DNA of 64,000 nucleotides from an uncultured Prevotellaceae bacterium (GCA_900315745.1 ONAG01000018.1:1-64000); one strand, 5' to 3'. Counted from the stretch's first letter, positions 45,971 to 54,375 are shown. Made by a program: numbers and translations. The notes: generated from the letters alone by a model not told the origin.

Positions 45971-46596
45971 TCCTCATCATAGATGCGGTCGAAGACGGGA
46001 CGCATCTTCTCGGGGTTCGAAATCAGTTCTCGCAACTGCTTCAACTGCTTTTCGTTGTCGCTCCCAGGAAGCCACAGTTTGATGTATCCATGGACGGAAT
46101 ATTTGCTGTCCATATGCTCCATGAACCTTTTCCAATGCTCCTCCTTGTCCTTTTCGGGGTAACGTCCAAGTCCAAACTGTATTGTTCGCCTTATCACGTT
46201 TTCCGGACTGATGTCTCGGTCAGCCTCTGCCACGATTTTCCCATATATGCTCCTTGGGGCATGTGAGGCAGAAGCGCGATGGTCCTCCACCGCCTCCTTC
46301 ATCACATTCACCTGTTGTGGTGTGAACCACTTCAGCAACCGTTTATCGGCAGCCACTATCTTCCCACTTGTCACGTGGTGTATCGCCCTTGGCCCCTCAA
46401 GTCCCAAGTCATGGTATGCCGCTATGGCGTATGCCATGTTGACATCCGCGCCAAAAGTGCGTGCCAAACTGACAGACCTTCTTATCACGCTGTTGACATG
46501 GCTGAGGTTGTGCGCCTTGTCAAACTGATTGTACCGTGGCAGTATTTGTTGCTCCACAAATTCCATAAGGTCGAGGGATACGTTGTTGTCTATCAT
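45961..46596 (-). CDS. HD-domain phosphohydrolase
   Basis: Cytoplasmic HD-superfamily protein of 211 residues. H33 in LSHVNSVIRR and the H62-D63 pair in AAYHDLGLEG are the expected metal ligands. A later ligand set is probably in the EDHRAS and AEADRDISPENVIRR segments (about residues 102-140). Such proteins cleave phosphate esters of nucleotides or related compounds; the substrate is unknown. It is divergent from menA. Confidence 0.85.
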   Translation of the reverse strand: MIDNNVSLDLMEFVEQQILPRYNQFDKAHNLSHVNSVIRRSVSLARTFGADVNMAYAIAAYHDLGLEGPRAIHHVTSGKIVAADKRLLKWFTPQQVNVMKEAVEDHRASASHAPRSIYGKIVAEADRDISPENVIRRTIQFGLGRYPEKDKEEHWKRFMEHMDSKYSVHGYIKLWLPGSDNEKQLKQLRELISNPEKMRPVFDRIYDEEKA

Positions 46597-46638
46597 GGTA
46601 AAAGTAGGCTTAGATTAAAGTTGACACGCATATAGATG

Positions 46639-46646
46639 CAAATATA
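46639..46646 (-). promoter_or_regulatory. -7 box of the HD gene
   Basis: TATATTTG on the minus strand, 43 bases upstream of the ATG. The -33 element is not clear. Confidence 0.5.
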
Positions 46647-46689
46647 CAACAAAATTTTCAAAAACGCACTCCATGTGTTTATTTTTTTG

Positions 46690-46697
46690 TATTTTTG
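46690..46697 (+). promoter_or_regulatory. -7 box of menA
   Basis: TATTTTTG is an exact -7 match. It lies within the longer menA reading frame, so translation should begin downstream, at 46724. Confidence 0.55.
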
Positions 46698-46723
46698 CAT
46701 TCATCAACACGACACAAAAATTC

Positions 46724-47617
46724 ATGACAATAGGAAAAAATTCTCCAAAGGCTTGGTTGCTGGCATCTCGTCCGAAGACGCTGACAGGAGCCGCCGTGCC
46801 GGTGATGATTGCTTTGTCGCTGGCATGGACCGACTTGTCGCACCGTGGCGAACCTTTCCATCTTTTGCCCGCCATCCTCTGCATGTTGTTTGCATTCATC
46901 ATGCAGATAGACGCCAATTTCATCAACGACTATTTCGACTTCAAGAAAGGAACCGACGACGAGCAGCGTCTCGGTCCGAAGCGTGCCTGTGCCCAGGGAT
47001 GGGTGACGCTCAGTGCCATGCGCAAAGCCATCCTCTTGACCACCGCGTTGGCTTGCATCATTGGCCTTCCCCTTGTCTTCTACGGAGGTTGGGCAATGGT
47101 AGGCGTTGGTGTGTTGTGCGTGGTGTTCTGCTTTCTCTATACCACCCACCTATCCTACATTGGTCTTGGCGACGTGCTTGTGCTCGTGTTCTTCGGGATA
47201 GTGCCGGTATGCGCCACCTATTATTTGCAGGTTCATACCGTCACCATGGAAGCCTTTATCGCCTCCATTGCTTGTGGATTGGTGATAGACACCCTTTTGG
47301 TGGTGAACAACTATCGCGACCGCGACAATGACCGTCGCACAGGCAAGGTGACCATCGTGGTGCGCATGGGTTCCAAGACCAGCGAACTATTATATCTTGC
47401 CTTGGGAGTGAGTGCCTGCCTGTTGGGATTCCATCACCTGTTGTCCGGCCACCCGTGGGCATTCTGGCTACCCCTGCTATATCTTGCCCTTCATGTGGCT
47501 TGCTACCGCCGCATGGTGGCAATCAACCATGGCGCTCTTTTGAACGAGATACTTGGAATCAACGCACGCAACATGTTTGTCTATGGCATTCTGGTGACCA
47601 TAGGACTCCTTTTATGA
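46724..47617 (+). CDS. menA: 1,4-dihydroxy-2-naphthoate polyprenyltransferase
   Basis: Integral-membrane UbiA-superfamily enzyme attaching the isoprenoid tail in menaquinone synthesis, 298 residues with about eight to nine helices. The first Asp-rich motif is NFINDYFDFKKGTDDEQRLGPKRA (about residues 65-88) and the second is VNNYRDRDNDRRTGKVTIVVRMG (about 193-215). The N-terminal AWLLASRPKTLTGAAVPV is characteristic of MenA. The ATG at 46724 lies after the -7 box; an earlier ATG at 46673 precedes it. Confidence 0.92.
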   Translation: MTIGKNSPKAWLLASRPKTLTGAAVPVMIALSLAWTDLSHRGEPFHLLPAILCMLFAFIMQIDANFINDYFDFKKGTDDEQRLGPKRACAQGWVTLSAMRKAILLTTALACIIGLPLVFYGGWAMVGVGVLCVVFCFLYTTHLSYIGLGDVLVLVFFGIVPVCATYYLQVHTVTMEAFIASIACGLVIDTLLVVNNYRDRDNDRRTGKVTIVVRMGSKTSELLYLALGVSACLLGFHHLLSGHPWAFWLPLLYLALHVACYRRMVAINHGALLNEILGINARNMFVYGILVTIGLLL

Positions 47618-47637
47618 AAAAAAATTGCTATATTTAG

Positions 47638-47669
47638 GCAGTGGGATTTCAGTCGTGAATTTCCACTGC
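47638..47669. terminator. hairpin between menA and a small membrane-protein gene
   Basis: GCAGTGG (47638-47644) pairs with CCACTGC (47663-47669), with an inner TTCA/TGAA pairing. On the minus strand it is followed by a T-rich tract. It overlaps the stop of the small gene. Confidence 0.55.
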
Positions 47670-47867
47670 GGGTTCCGTGTCGGCATCTGTCTCTTCTGCC
47701 GTATATCCCAAGAAGAGCCCATACAGCACTGCCGCCACGATGGCAAGCACCACCAAGCGAATCAGGCAACCAGCCACTTTCTTCACTATGAGCACACCGA
47801 CGATGATGGCTACAATGGCCAACACAAGATACATGTTGTCGTCTAATTCAAAACCCAATAGTTCCAT
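47649..47867 (-). CDS. small two-span membrane protein
   Basis: A 72-residue hydrophobic protein: a short N-terminus (MELLGFELDDN), a helix at about 12-29 (YLVLAIVAIIVGVLIV), a KK-containing turn, a second helix at about 36-54, and an acidic tail (AEETDADTEPAVEIHD). No family function is known to me. It is convergent with menA and closed by a hairpin. Confidence 0.62.
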   Translation of the reverse strand: MELLGFELDDNMYLVLAIVAIIVGVLIVKKVAGCLIRLVVLAIVAAVLYGLFLGYTAEETDADTEPAVEIHD

Positions 47868-47938
47868 TTTTATTCCAATTCAATAAGGTATTCAAAAAGC
47901 ATTCACAGCTCATTGTTGTGAACAAGGTATTTGAACAC

Positions 47939-48770
47939 CTACTTTTTTAAAACACTTCTGAAAGATGTAGGCACGGGAGTCTCAAACTCCATGCGCTCGC
48001 GCGTCACCGGGTGGTAGAAGCACAGCAAATAGGCATGAAGGCACAAGCGATGGATTGGGTCGTCGCCATTACCATATTTCTTGTCCCCACAGACGGGATG
48101 CCCCATGTCCGCAGCATGCACTCTGATTTGGTTTTTCCTCCCCGTTTCAAGTTTGAACTCCACGAGCGAGTGTTCCGTGGTGCGTGCCAATGTATGGAAA
48201 TGCGTCACGGCATATTTCCCGCCATTGTCCACGGGTGATGAGTATGTGATGTAGGCCAGCCACGTATCGCCTGTCATAGACTATTTCGTGCCAGTTGTGC
48301 TCCAACACCTGCTCTGTCTGCATGTCCTTGGCATATATCAGCAGACCGCTGGTGTCACGGTCGAGCCTATGCACCACGTGAGCCCTGCATTTTTGGTGAG
48401 AGAGTGCGAAATACTTGTCGAGCACCGACTTAACATTGAGCGATGAATGTCCTGCCGCCATTGACAATATGCCTGCATTTTTCTCCACCACAACGATGTA
48501 TTTGTCCTCATATACCAATTTCACATAGCGGCTCTTGAAGAGTTCGTTGCGTTTCGACAAACTTACAGACACCTTCATGCCTTTCTTCAAAGGGAAGTCA
48601 TGTCGTGTCACCACCTTTCCTTCCACCTTGATGCCATTTCCCCTAAGGATGTCCTTCACTTTGTTGCGGCTCTTGCCCTTCAAGGTTTGCAACAAGTATT
48701 CGAACAGTGGCGCATCTTGCTCCACTGTGTAATGCGTATATTTCGGTTCGTTATTATTGTTTGTCTTCAT
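47939..48770 (-). pseudogene. RluA-family pseudouridine synthase, frameshifted
   Basis: Two overlapping reading frames together encode one pseudouridine synthase. The first frame (48770 downward) has an S4-type RNA-binding domain (FEYLLQTLKGKSRNKVKDIL) and the catalytic motif HRLDRDTSGLLIYAKD. Family sequence continues to EIVYDRRYVA near 48255. After that, the matching continuation (AYITYSSPVDNGGKYAVTHF ... ETGRKNQIRVHAADMGHPVCGDKKYG) is in the frame shifted by one base, down to 47939. No homopolymer or slippery heptamer is seen at the junction (about 48250-48275). Either the gene is a recent pseudogene or there is a sequence error; if repaired it would encode about 277 residues. Confidence 0.8.
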
Positions 48771-48777
48771 TCCGCTG

Positions 48778-48808
48778 CAAAGTTAGTGCAAGCCGAGCGG
48801 AATGCAAA
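48778..48808 (-). promoter_or_regulatory. promoter of the frameshifted pseudouridine synthase
   Basis: Minus-strand TTTG (48808-48805), 19 bases, TAACTTTG (48785-48778). The expected transcript start falls almost on the ATG, so the mRNA may be nearly leaderless. Confidence 0.65.
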
Positions 48809-48868
48809 GCAAAAGACGAAGTTTTTTGATTTCATTCCCGAGGCGCAGCCTAACTTCGCGTAAGCAAA

Positions 48869-49020
48869 ATTACGAATAAGTGAGAGAAAAGCAAAAATTT
48901 TTTTTGCTTTTCCGAGCGAGAGTAATTTCGCGAAGCAAAGTTAGTGCAAGCAACATTACGAATAAGTGAGTGAAAAGCAAAATATTATTAGAGCTTTTCC
49001 GAGCGAGAAAAGTGTAAGCA
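48869..49020. repeat. direct repeat, 86-bp period, with stem-loops
   Basis: ATTACGAATAAGTGAG occurs at 48869-48884 and 48955-48970. In both copies GAAAAGCAAAA, an AT-rich loop, and GCTTTTCCGAGCGAGA follow, and GAAAAGC/GCTTTTC can pair. A separate 17-base element, GCAAAGTTAGTGCAAGC, occurs at 48777-48793 and 48935-48951. Confidence 0.75.
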
Positions 49021-49074
49021 ATTCGAAAAAACTGTTGCCAATGCGTTTAATTTAGAAAAATAAGCTACTCAACA

Positions 49075-49106
49075 TTTGGGTTGGATGGAAAAAAACAATA
49101 AATTTG
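49075..49106 (+). promoter_or_regulatory. promoter of the candidate small RNA
   Basis: TTTG (49075-49078), 20 bases, TAAATTTG (49099-49106) is an exact Bacteroidetes promoter. No open reading frame of note follows before the terminator. Confidence 0.7.
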
Positions 49107-49112
49107 CGCACA

Positions 49113-49225
49113 AATGTAACCTAAAAACAATATGGCAAAGAACTGCCCTCTATGAGAGTTAATGCCATATCTATCCGACAGAGGGCACTAAAGGGGTTTC
49201 TCGAGAGAGAAGCCCCTATTTTTTT
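49113..49225 (+). ncRNA. candidate structured small RNA with pseudoknot topology
   Basis: The region between an exact promoter and a strong intrinsic terminator is about 113 bases and non-coding. ATATGGCA (49130-49137) pairs perfectly with TGCCATAT (49163-49170), and TGCCCTCT (49144-49151) with AGAGGGCA (49180-49187). The order is A-B-A'-B', so both helices together make an H-type pseudoknot, or else they are alternatives of a switch. The terminator stem is AGGGGTTTCTC with GAGAAGCCCCT plus seven T. purL has a separate promoter further down, so this may be a free small RNA or an attenuating leader. I do not recognise a known class; the Bacteroidales-1/6S-like RNAs are one group to compare. 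Confidence 0.62.
49192..49225 (+). terminator. terminator of the candidate small RNA
   Basis: An 11-bp stem (one G.U pair) with a GAGA tetraloop (49192-49217) is followed by A and seven T. Confidence 0.85.
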
Positions 49226-49278
49226 GCCTTACCAGTCACAAACTCAAAGAAAACGTTTATTATTCAACGCAACTTTAG

Positions 49279-49286
49279 TAACTTTG
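49279..49286 (+). promoter_or_regulatory. -7 box of purL
   Basis: TAACTTTG, with TTTA at 49256-49259 as a possible weak -33 box 19 bases upstream. It lies 41 bases before the purL ATG and downstream of the small-RNA terminator. Confidence 0.6.
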
Positions 49287-49327
49287 CACCTTGTAAGGCA
49301 AAACAAGAAAACAAGAACCCATATTAT

Positions 49328-52300
49328 ATGATTTATTTCTTCAAAACCCCTTCAGAGAGCATTATCGCCACAGAGGCAGGACATCAACTAAGCCAGGAAG
49401 AGACCGACAAGCTGTCGTGGCTCTACGGTGAAGCCAAGCACATTGACACAGAGACCATAGATGGCTACTACATAGGACCACGGCGCGAAATGGTGACGCC
49501 ATGGTCAACAAATGCCGTGGAAATAACCCAGAACATGGGAATGAGCGACATCAAGCGAATAGAGGAATACTTCCCCGTGGCAAGCGAAGATGCCGACCAC
49601 GACCCCATGCTCCAACGCATGTACAAGGGACTGGACCAACGGCTTTTCACAGTGAACCACCAGCCAGACCCCATACGCCAAGTAGATGACCTGGAAGCCT
49701 ACAACGAACAGGAAGGACTTGCCCTGTCGCCAGAGGAGATAGAATATCTGCACAACATAGAGAAACAACTCAACCGACCACTCACCGACTCCGAGATATT
49801 CGGTTTCGCACAGATAAACTCAGAGCATTGTCGCCATAAGATTTTCGGCGGCACGTTCATCATCGATGGTGTGGAGAAAGAGTCGTCGCTCTTCGCCCTC
49901 ATAAAGAAGACCACGGAAGAGAACCCCAACATGATATTGTCGGCATACAAGGACAATGTGGCATTCGCCAAAGGACCGGTGGTGGAGCAGTTTGCCCCGA
50001 AAGACCAGTCAACCGCCGACTTTTTTGAGGTGAAAGACGTGGAGAGCGTGATATCTCTTAAGGCAGAGACCCACAATTTCCCCACCACTGTGGAGCCGTT
50101 CAATGGAGCTGCCACCGGCACTGGCGGCGAGATACGCGACCGCATGGGCGGCGGCACAGGTTCATGGCCAATCGCCGGCACAGCAGTTTATATGACCGCC
50201 TACCCACGTCTGAAGACAGACAGCGGCGAGCGCGATGCAGAGCGCGACTGGGAAGACATACTGCCCGTGAGACAATGGTTGTACCAATCACCCGAGCAGA
50301 TACTGATAAAGGCGTCAAATGGTGCCTCCGACTTCGGCAACAAATTCGGACAACCCCTAATTTGCGGTTCGGTGCTCACCTTTGAGCATCAAGAGGGTGA
50401 TGAGAAATACGCCTACGACAAGGTGATAATGCTTGCCGGCGGCGTAGGCTACGGCACGAGACGTGACTGCTTGAAGAAAGAGCCCCAGAAAGGCAACAAG
50501 ATAGTGGTGGTGGGAGGCGACAACTACCGCATCGGTCTCGGAGGCGGTTCTGTGTCGTCGGTAGATACTGGCCGCTACTCCAACGGTATAGAGCTGAATG
50601 CCGTGCAAAGAGCCAACCCAGAGATGCAGAAACGCGCCTACAACTTGGTGAGGGCTCTCTGCGAGGAAGAAGTGAACCCAGTGGTGAGCATCCACGACCA
50701 TGGTTCGGCGGGACACCTCAACTGCCTCTCGGAACTGGTGGAAGAATGTGGTGGAAGCATCGACATGACCCGCCTGCCAATAGGTGACAGCACTCTCTCT
50801 GCCAAGGAAATCATAGCTAATGAAAGTCAGGAGCGCATGGGTCTGCTCATCGACGAGAAACACATAGAGCATGTGGCACGCATCGCAGAGCGTGAGCGCG
50901 CACCGATGTACGTGGTGGGCGAGACCACAGGCGACGCACACTTCTCATTCGTGCAAGGCGACGGCGTACGCCCCTTCGACCTCGACGTGGCACAGATGTT
51001 TGGTCACTCCCCCAAGACCGTGATGACAGACAACACAGTGGAACGCCACTATGCCGCTCCCACATATACCAATGACAAGATAGACGAATACATCGAACGC
51101 GTGCTGCAACTGGAAGCCGTGGCTTGCAAGGACTGGCTCACCAACAAAGTAGATCGTTCGGTGACAGGCAAGATAGCACGCCAGCAATGCCAGGGCGAAC
51201 TGCAACTGCCGCTCTCAGACTGCGGCGTGGTGGCACTCGACTACCGTGGTCGCAAAGGCATCGCCACCGCCTTGGGACATGCCCCACAGGCAGGTCTCGC
51301 CTCACCTGAGAAGGGAAGCGTGCTCTCTGTGGCGGAATCGCTGACCAACATCGTGTGGGCGCCATTGGCGCACGGCATGCATGGCATTTCGCTCTCAGCC
51401 AACTGGATGTGGCCTTGCCGCTCGCAAGAAGGCGAGGACGCAAGACTGTATGCCGCAGTGGAAGCGCTAAGCGACTTCTGCCGCTCGCTGCACATCAACG
51501 TGCCCACTGGCAAGGACTCGCTCTCGCTGAGCCAGCAATACCCCAACGGCGAGAAAATCATCTCTCCGGGTACCGTCATCGTGACCAGCGGCAGCGAGGT
51601 GAAGGACATCCGCAAAGTGGTGTCTCCAGTGCTCGTCAACGACAAGAATTCATCCATATACCATATCGACTTCAGCTTCGACGCCCTGCGCCTTGGCGGT
51701 TCGGCTCTCGCACAGTCTCTCGGCAAGGTGGGCGACGACGTGCCCACAGTGGTGCATCCGCTCTACTTCCAAGGGTGCTTCGAAGCCATACAGACGATGA
51801 TTGACAAGGGATGGATAATGGCAGGCCACGACATCAGCGCCGGCGGTATGCTAACCACACTGTTGGAGATGTGCTTCGCCAATACCACTGGCGGACTGAA
51901 CATCAACCTCTACAACATGAAGGACGACTTGGTGAAGATACTCTTCGCAGAGAACCCGGGCGTCATCATACAGGTGAGCGACGAACACAAGTTCGAGTTG
52001 CGTGAACTGCTCGACGACCTCGGTGTGGGCTATGCAAAGATAGGCTACCCCACTCCAGGCAACCGCACCCTCCACATCAAGAAAGACGACTACGAACACA
52101 CGTTCGACATCGACCACCTGCGCGATGTGTGGTACAAGACGTCCTACCTGCTCGACCGCAAACAGAGCAAGAACGGGCGCGCACTGATGCGATTCGAGAA
52201 CTACAAGAAGCAACCGCTGAAGATACGCTTCCCGAACAAGTTCAAGGGTGCGCTGAAACACTACTACCTCAGTGCCGACCGCCGCACTCCCACAGGCATC

Positions 52301-53047
52301 AAGGCTGCCATAATACGTGAGAAAGGCACCAACGGAGAACGCGAGATGGCATACTCGCTCTATCTGGCAGGCTTCGACGTGAAAGACGTGATGATGACCG
52401 ACCTCATCAGCGGTCGCGAGACACTGGAAGACATCTCCATGATAGTGTTCTGCGGCGGCTTCTCCAACAGCGACGTGCTGGGCAGTGCCAAGGGATGGGC
52501 AGGAGCCTTCCTGTACAACCCGAAAGCCAAGGAAGCCCTCGACCGCTTCTATGCACGAGAAGACACACTATCGCTTGGCATCTGCAACGGCTGCCAGCTG
52601 ATGGTGGAACTGAACCTCATCAACCCCGAACATGAGAAGCGCACAAGAATGCTACACAACGACTCGCACAAGTTTGAGAGCAACTTCGTTGGACTTGACA
52701 TACCCACCAACAACAGCGTGATGCTCTCGTCGCTGAGCGGCAGCCAACTTGGTATCTGGGTGGCACATGGTGAGGGAAAATTCTCACTGCCCGAAGACAA
52801 GTCGCACTACAACATCGTGGCACAATACACATACAACGAATATCCTGGCAACCCCAATGGCTCAGACTATGGAGTGGCAGGCATCTGCAGTGCCGACGGT
52901 CGCCATCTGGCAATGATGCCCCACTTGGAGCGAGCCATATTCCCCTGGCAATGGGGTTGTTACCCAGACAAACGCAAGTCCGACGAAATAACCCCATGGA
53001 TTGAGGCATTCGTCAACGCACGCCGCTGGATAGAGAAACACCAATAA
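49328..53047 (+). CDS. purL: phosphoribosylformylglycinamidine synthase, single-chain form
   Basis: ATP- and glutamine-dependent fourth step of purine synthesis, converting FGAR to FGAM. The 1239-residue chain is the large fused form: N-terminal PurS-like region, linker with FAQINSEHCRHKIFGG, two AIR-synthase-like halves (KAETHNFPTTVEPFNGAATGTGGEIRD and the later SVLSVAESLTNIVWAPLAHGMHGISLSANWMWPC), and a C-terminal glutaminase. The glutaminase nucleophile Cys is in LSLGICNGCQLMVEL (about residue 1082) and a catalytic His/Glu pair is expected in MPHLERAIFPWQWG. Two transporter genes follow after 9 bases. Confidence 0.96.
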   Translation: MIYFFKTPSESIIATEAGHQLSQEETDKLSWLYGEAKHIDTETIDGYYIGPRREMVTPWSTNAVEITQNMGMSDIKRIEEYFPVASEDADHDPMLQRMYKGLDQRLFTVNHQPDPIRQVDDLEAYNEQEGLALSPEEIEYLHNIEKQLNRPLTDSEIFGFAQINSEHCRHKIFGGTFIIDGVEKESSLFALIKKTTEENPNMILSAYKDNVAFAKGPVVEQFAPKDQSTADFFEVKDVESVISLKAETHNFPTTVEPFNGAATGTGGEIRDRMGGGTGSWPIAGTAVYMTAYPRLKTDSGERDAERDWEDILPVRQWLYQSPEQILIKASNGASDFGNKFGQPLICGSVLTFEHQEGDEKYAYDKVIMLAGGVGYGTRRDCLKKEPQKGNKIVVVGGDNYRIGLGGGSVSSVDTGRYSNGIELNAVQRANPEMQKRAYNLVRALCEEEVNPVVSIHDHGSAGHLNCLSELVEECGGSIDMTRLPIGDSTLSAKEIIANESQERMGLLIDEKHIEHVARIAERERAPMYVVGETTGDAHFSFVQGDGVRPFDLDVAQMFGHSPKTVMTDNTVERHYAAPTYTNDKIDEYIERVLQLEAVACKDWLTNKVDRSVTGKIARQQCQGELQLPLSDCGVVALDYRGRKGIATALGHAPQAGLASPEKGSVLSVAESLTNIVWAPLAHGMHGISLSANWMWPCRSQEGEDARLYAAVEALSDFCRSLHINVPTGKDSLSLSQQYPNGEKIISPGTVIVTSGSEVKDIRKVVSPVLVNDKNSSIYHIDFSFDALRLGGSALAQSLGKVGDDVPTVVHPLYFQGCFEAIQTMIDKGWIMAGHDISAGGMLTTLLEMCFANTTGGLNINLYNMKDDLVKILFAENPGVIIQVSDEHKFELRELLDDLGVGYAKIGYPTPGNRTLHIKKDDYEHTFDIDHLRDVWYKTSYLLDRKQSKNGRALMRFENYKKQPLKIRFPNKFKGALKHYYLSADRRTPTGIKAAIIREKGTNGEREMAYSLYLAGFDVKDVMMTDLISGRETLEDISMIVFCGGFSNSDVLGSAKGWAGAFLYNPKAKEALDRFYAREDTLSLGICNGCQLMVELNLINPEHEKRTRMLHNDSHKFESNFVGLDIPTNNSVMLSSLSGSQLGIWVAHGEGKFSLPEDKSHYNIVAQYTYNEYPGNPNGSDYGVAGICSADGRHLAMMPHLERAIFPWQWGCYPDKRKSDEITPWIEAFVNARRWIEKHQ

Positions 53048-53056
53048 GGCAAGACA

Positions 53057-53614
53057 ATGGACAGATTCTATTGGGAGAGCTTCAAGACATTCTTCCGCAT
53101 GGGAGCCTTCACCATAGGTGGAGGCTATGCCATGATACCACTCATCGAGAGCGAGGTGGTGGACAAGCACAAATGGATTGACCGCGAGGAGTTTCTCGAC
53201 ATTATGGCGATCGCACAGAGTTGTCCTGGTGTGTTTGCCATCAACATGAGCGTGTTCATAGGCTACAAGCTACGCCGACTGCCAGGTGCCGTTTGCGCCA
53301 CATTAGGCGCCGCCCTACCCTCTTTTTTCATCATACTGCTGATAGCCACCTTCTTCACGCAAATACAAGACAACCCCGTGGTGCAGTCGATATTCTACGG
53401 CATACGCCCCGCTGTGGTGGCACTCATCGCCGCCCCGACATTCAGGCTTGCCAAGAGCGCGAAGATTTCGCTGTCAAACTGCTGGATTCCCATAATTGGA
53501 GCTTTAGCCATCTGGAAGATGGGTGTCAATCCTGTCTTAGTGATATTGATTGCCGGACTGTGCGGCTACTTCTATGGTCTTTATGTAAAACCCACTGAAC
53601 CCACAGAACAATGA
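53057..53614 (+). CDS. chromate-type transporter, first half
   Basis: A 185-residue inner-membrane protein of the CHR family (short form, one chromate_transp domain). The family motif FRMGAFTIGGGYAMIPLIESEVV opens the protein, followed by EFLDIMAIAQSCPGVFAINMSVFIGYKL and the hydrophobic segments at about 80-105, 115-135 and 145-175. The four-base overlap with the second-half gene shows that the two short proteins act as a pair. Whether they export chromate or another oxyanion is unknown. Linkage to purL (9-base gap) suggests co-transcription. Confidence 0.88.
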   Translation: MDRFYWESFKTFFRMGAFTIGGGYAMIPLIESEVVDKHKWIDREEFLDIMAIAQSCPGVFAINMSVFIGYKLRRLPGAVCATLGAALPSFFIILLIATFFTQIQDNPVVQSIFYGIRPAVVALIAAPTFRLAKSAKISLSNCWIPIIGALAIWKMGVNPVLVILIAGLCGYFYGLYVKPTEPTEQ

Positions 53615-54186
53615 TTTTCCTCTCGCTGTTCATCACGTTTTTCGAGATAGGGCTTTTTGGCTTTGGCGGCGGCTATGGCATGTTGTCGCTCATTCAAAAC
53701 GAGGTGGTGTACAATCACAATTGGATGACCATAGGCGAATTCACCAACATCGTTGCCATCAGCCAGATGACTCCAGGACCCATAGGCATCAACTCTGCCA
53801 CCTACTGCGGTTACACTGCCATAAAGCACGCCGGCATGAGCAATACGATGGCAATTATGGGCAGCGCCACTGCCACCACAGCCCTGGTGCTGCCTTCGTT
53901 CATTCTAATGATAATCATTGCCAAGTTGTTACTGAAATACATGAAGACGCCATTGGTGGAGAGCATCTTCATGGGTCTGCGCCCCGCCGTGGTAGGTCTG
54001 CTTGCTGCAGCAGCACTTCTTCTGATGAAAGAGGAGAATTTTGGCGACATCAACACATCGCCTTGGCGTTTCTGGATAAGCGTGGGCATCTTTCTTGCCA
54101 CATGGATTGGCACAAAAGTGGTGAAAATAAATCCCATCCTGATGATGGGCTTTGCCGGCTTCGCCGGATTGCTATTGTTATATTGA
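53611..54186 (+). CDS. chromate-type transporter, second half
   Basis: A 191-residue partner of the preceding protein with the same layout: FFEIGLFGFGGGYGMLSLIQNEVV, then EFTNIVAISQMTPGPIGINSATYCGY, then several hydrophobic helices. Short CHR proteins usually occur as such tandem pairs of opposite membrane orientation. The ATG overlaps the upstream stop by four bases. A decanucleotide repeat array begins just after the stop. Confidence 0.88.
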   Translation: MIFLSLFITFFEIGLFGFGGGYGMLSLIQNEVVYNHNWMTIGEFTNIVAISQMTPGPIGINSATYCGYTAIKHAGMSNTMAIMGSATATTALVLPSFILMIIIAKLLLKYMKTPLVESIFMGLRPAVVGLLAAAALLLMKEENFGDINTSPWRFWISVGIFLATWIGTKVVKINPILMMGFAGFAGLLLLY

Positions 54187-54200
54187 CTGGGGGCCCGCAT

Positions 54201-54300
54201 TCCTGGGATTGCTTAGGATTTCCTAGGATTTCCTAGGGCTTCCTAGGATTTCCTAGGGCTTCCTAGAGTTTCCTAGGGCTTCCTATGATTACCTATATTT
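54201..54300. repeat. array of ten 10-bp units (TCCTAGGRYT type)
   Basis: Ten contiguous decamers, consensus TCCTAGGATT or TCCTAGGGCT, run without a break; the two types alternate in the middle, and the outermost units are degenerate. CCTAGG inside each full unit is palindromic. The array sits between convergent genes just before the rplT terminator and encodes nothing. Confidence 0.9.
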
Positions 54301-54318
54301 CCATACCCCCCCCTAAAA

Positions 54319-54359
54319 AAAACCGCAAGCAGTTCCAATAGGAACACACTTGCGGTTTT
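54319..54359. terminator. terminator of infC-rpmI-rplT, shared with the transporter operon
   Basis: AAAACCGCAAG and CTTGCGGTTTT pair perfectly, with an inner GTTCC-AATA-GGAAC hairpin. A and T tracts flank both sides. Confidence 0.85.
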
Positions 54360-54375
54360 ATTTAAAAAATGGTTT

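Larger units (their letters stand above)
48771..49327. other. 557-base non-coding region before purL
   Basis: No protein gene is supported here. It holds the promoter of the pseudouridine synthase, two partial copies of an 86-bp repeat, a candidate small RNA with its own promoter and terminator, and the purL promoter. Confidence 0.75.

Noticed and set aside
48230-48280. Programmed ribosomal frameshift in the pseudouridine synthase
   Set aside because: No slippery heptamer, homopolymer or downstream pseudoknot was found at the junction.
49113-49327. Known purine, ZTP or PRPP riboswitch before purL
   Set aside because: The conserved loop sequences of those classes as I know them are not present; only the general pseudoknot-plus-terminator layout is similar.
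54201-54300. Decamer array as a CRISPR array
   Set aside because: There are no spacers; units are contiguous and 10 bp long, and no cas gene is present.
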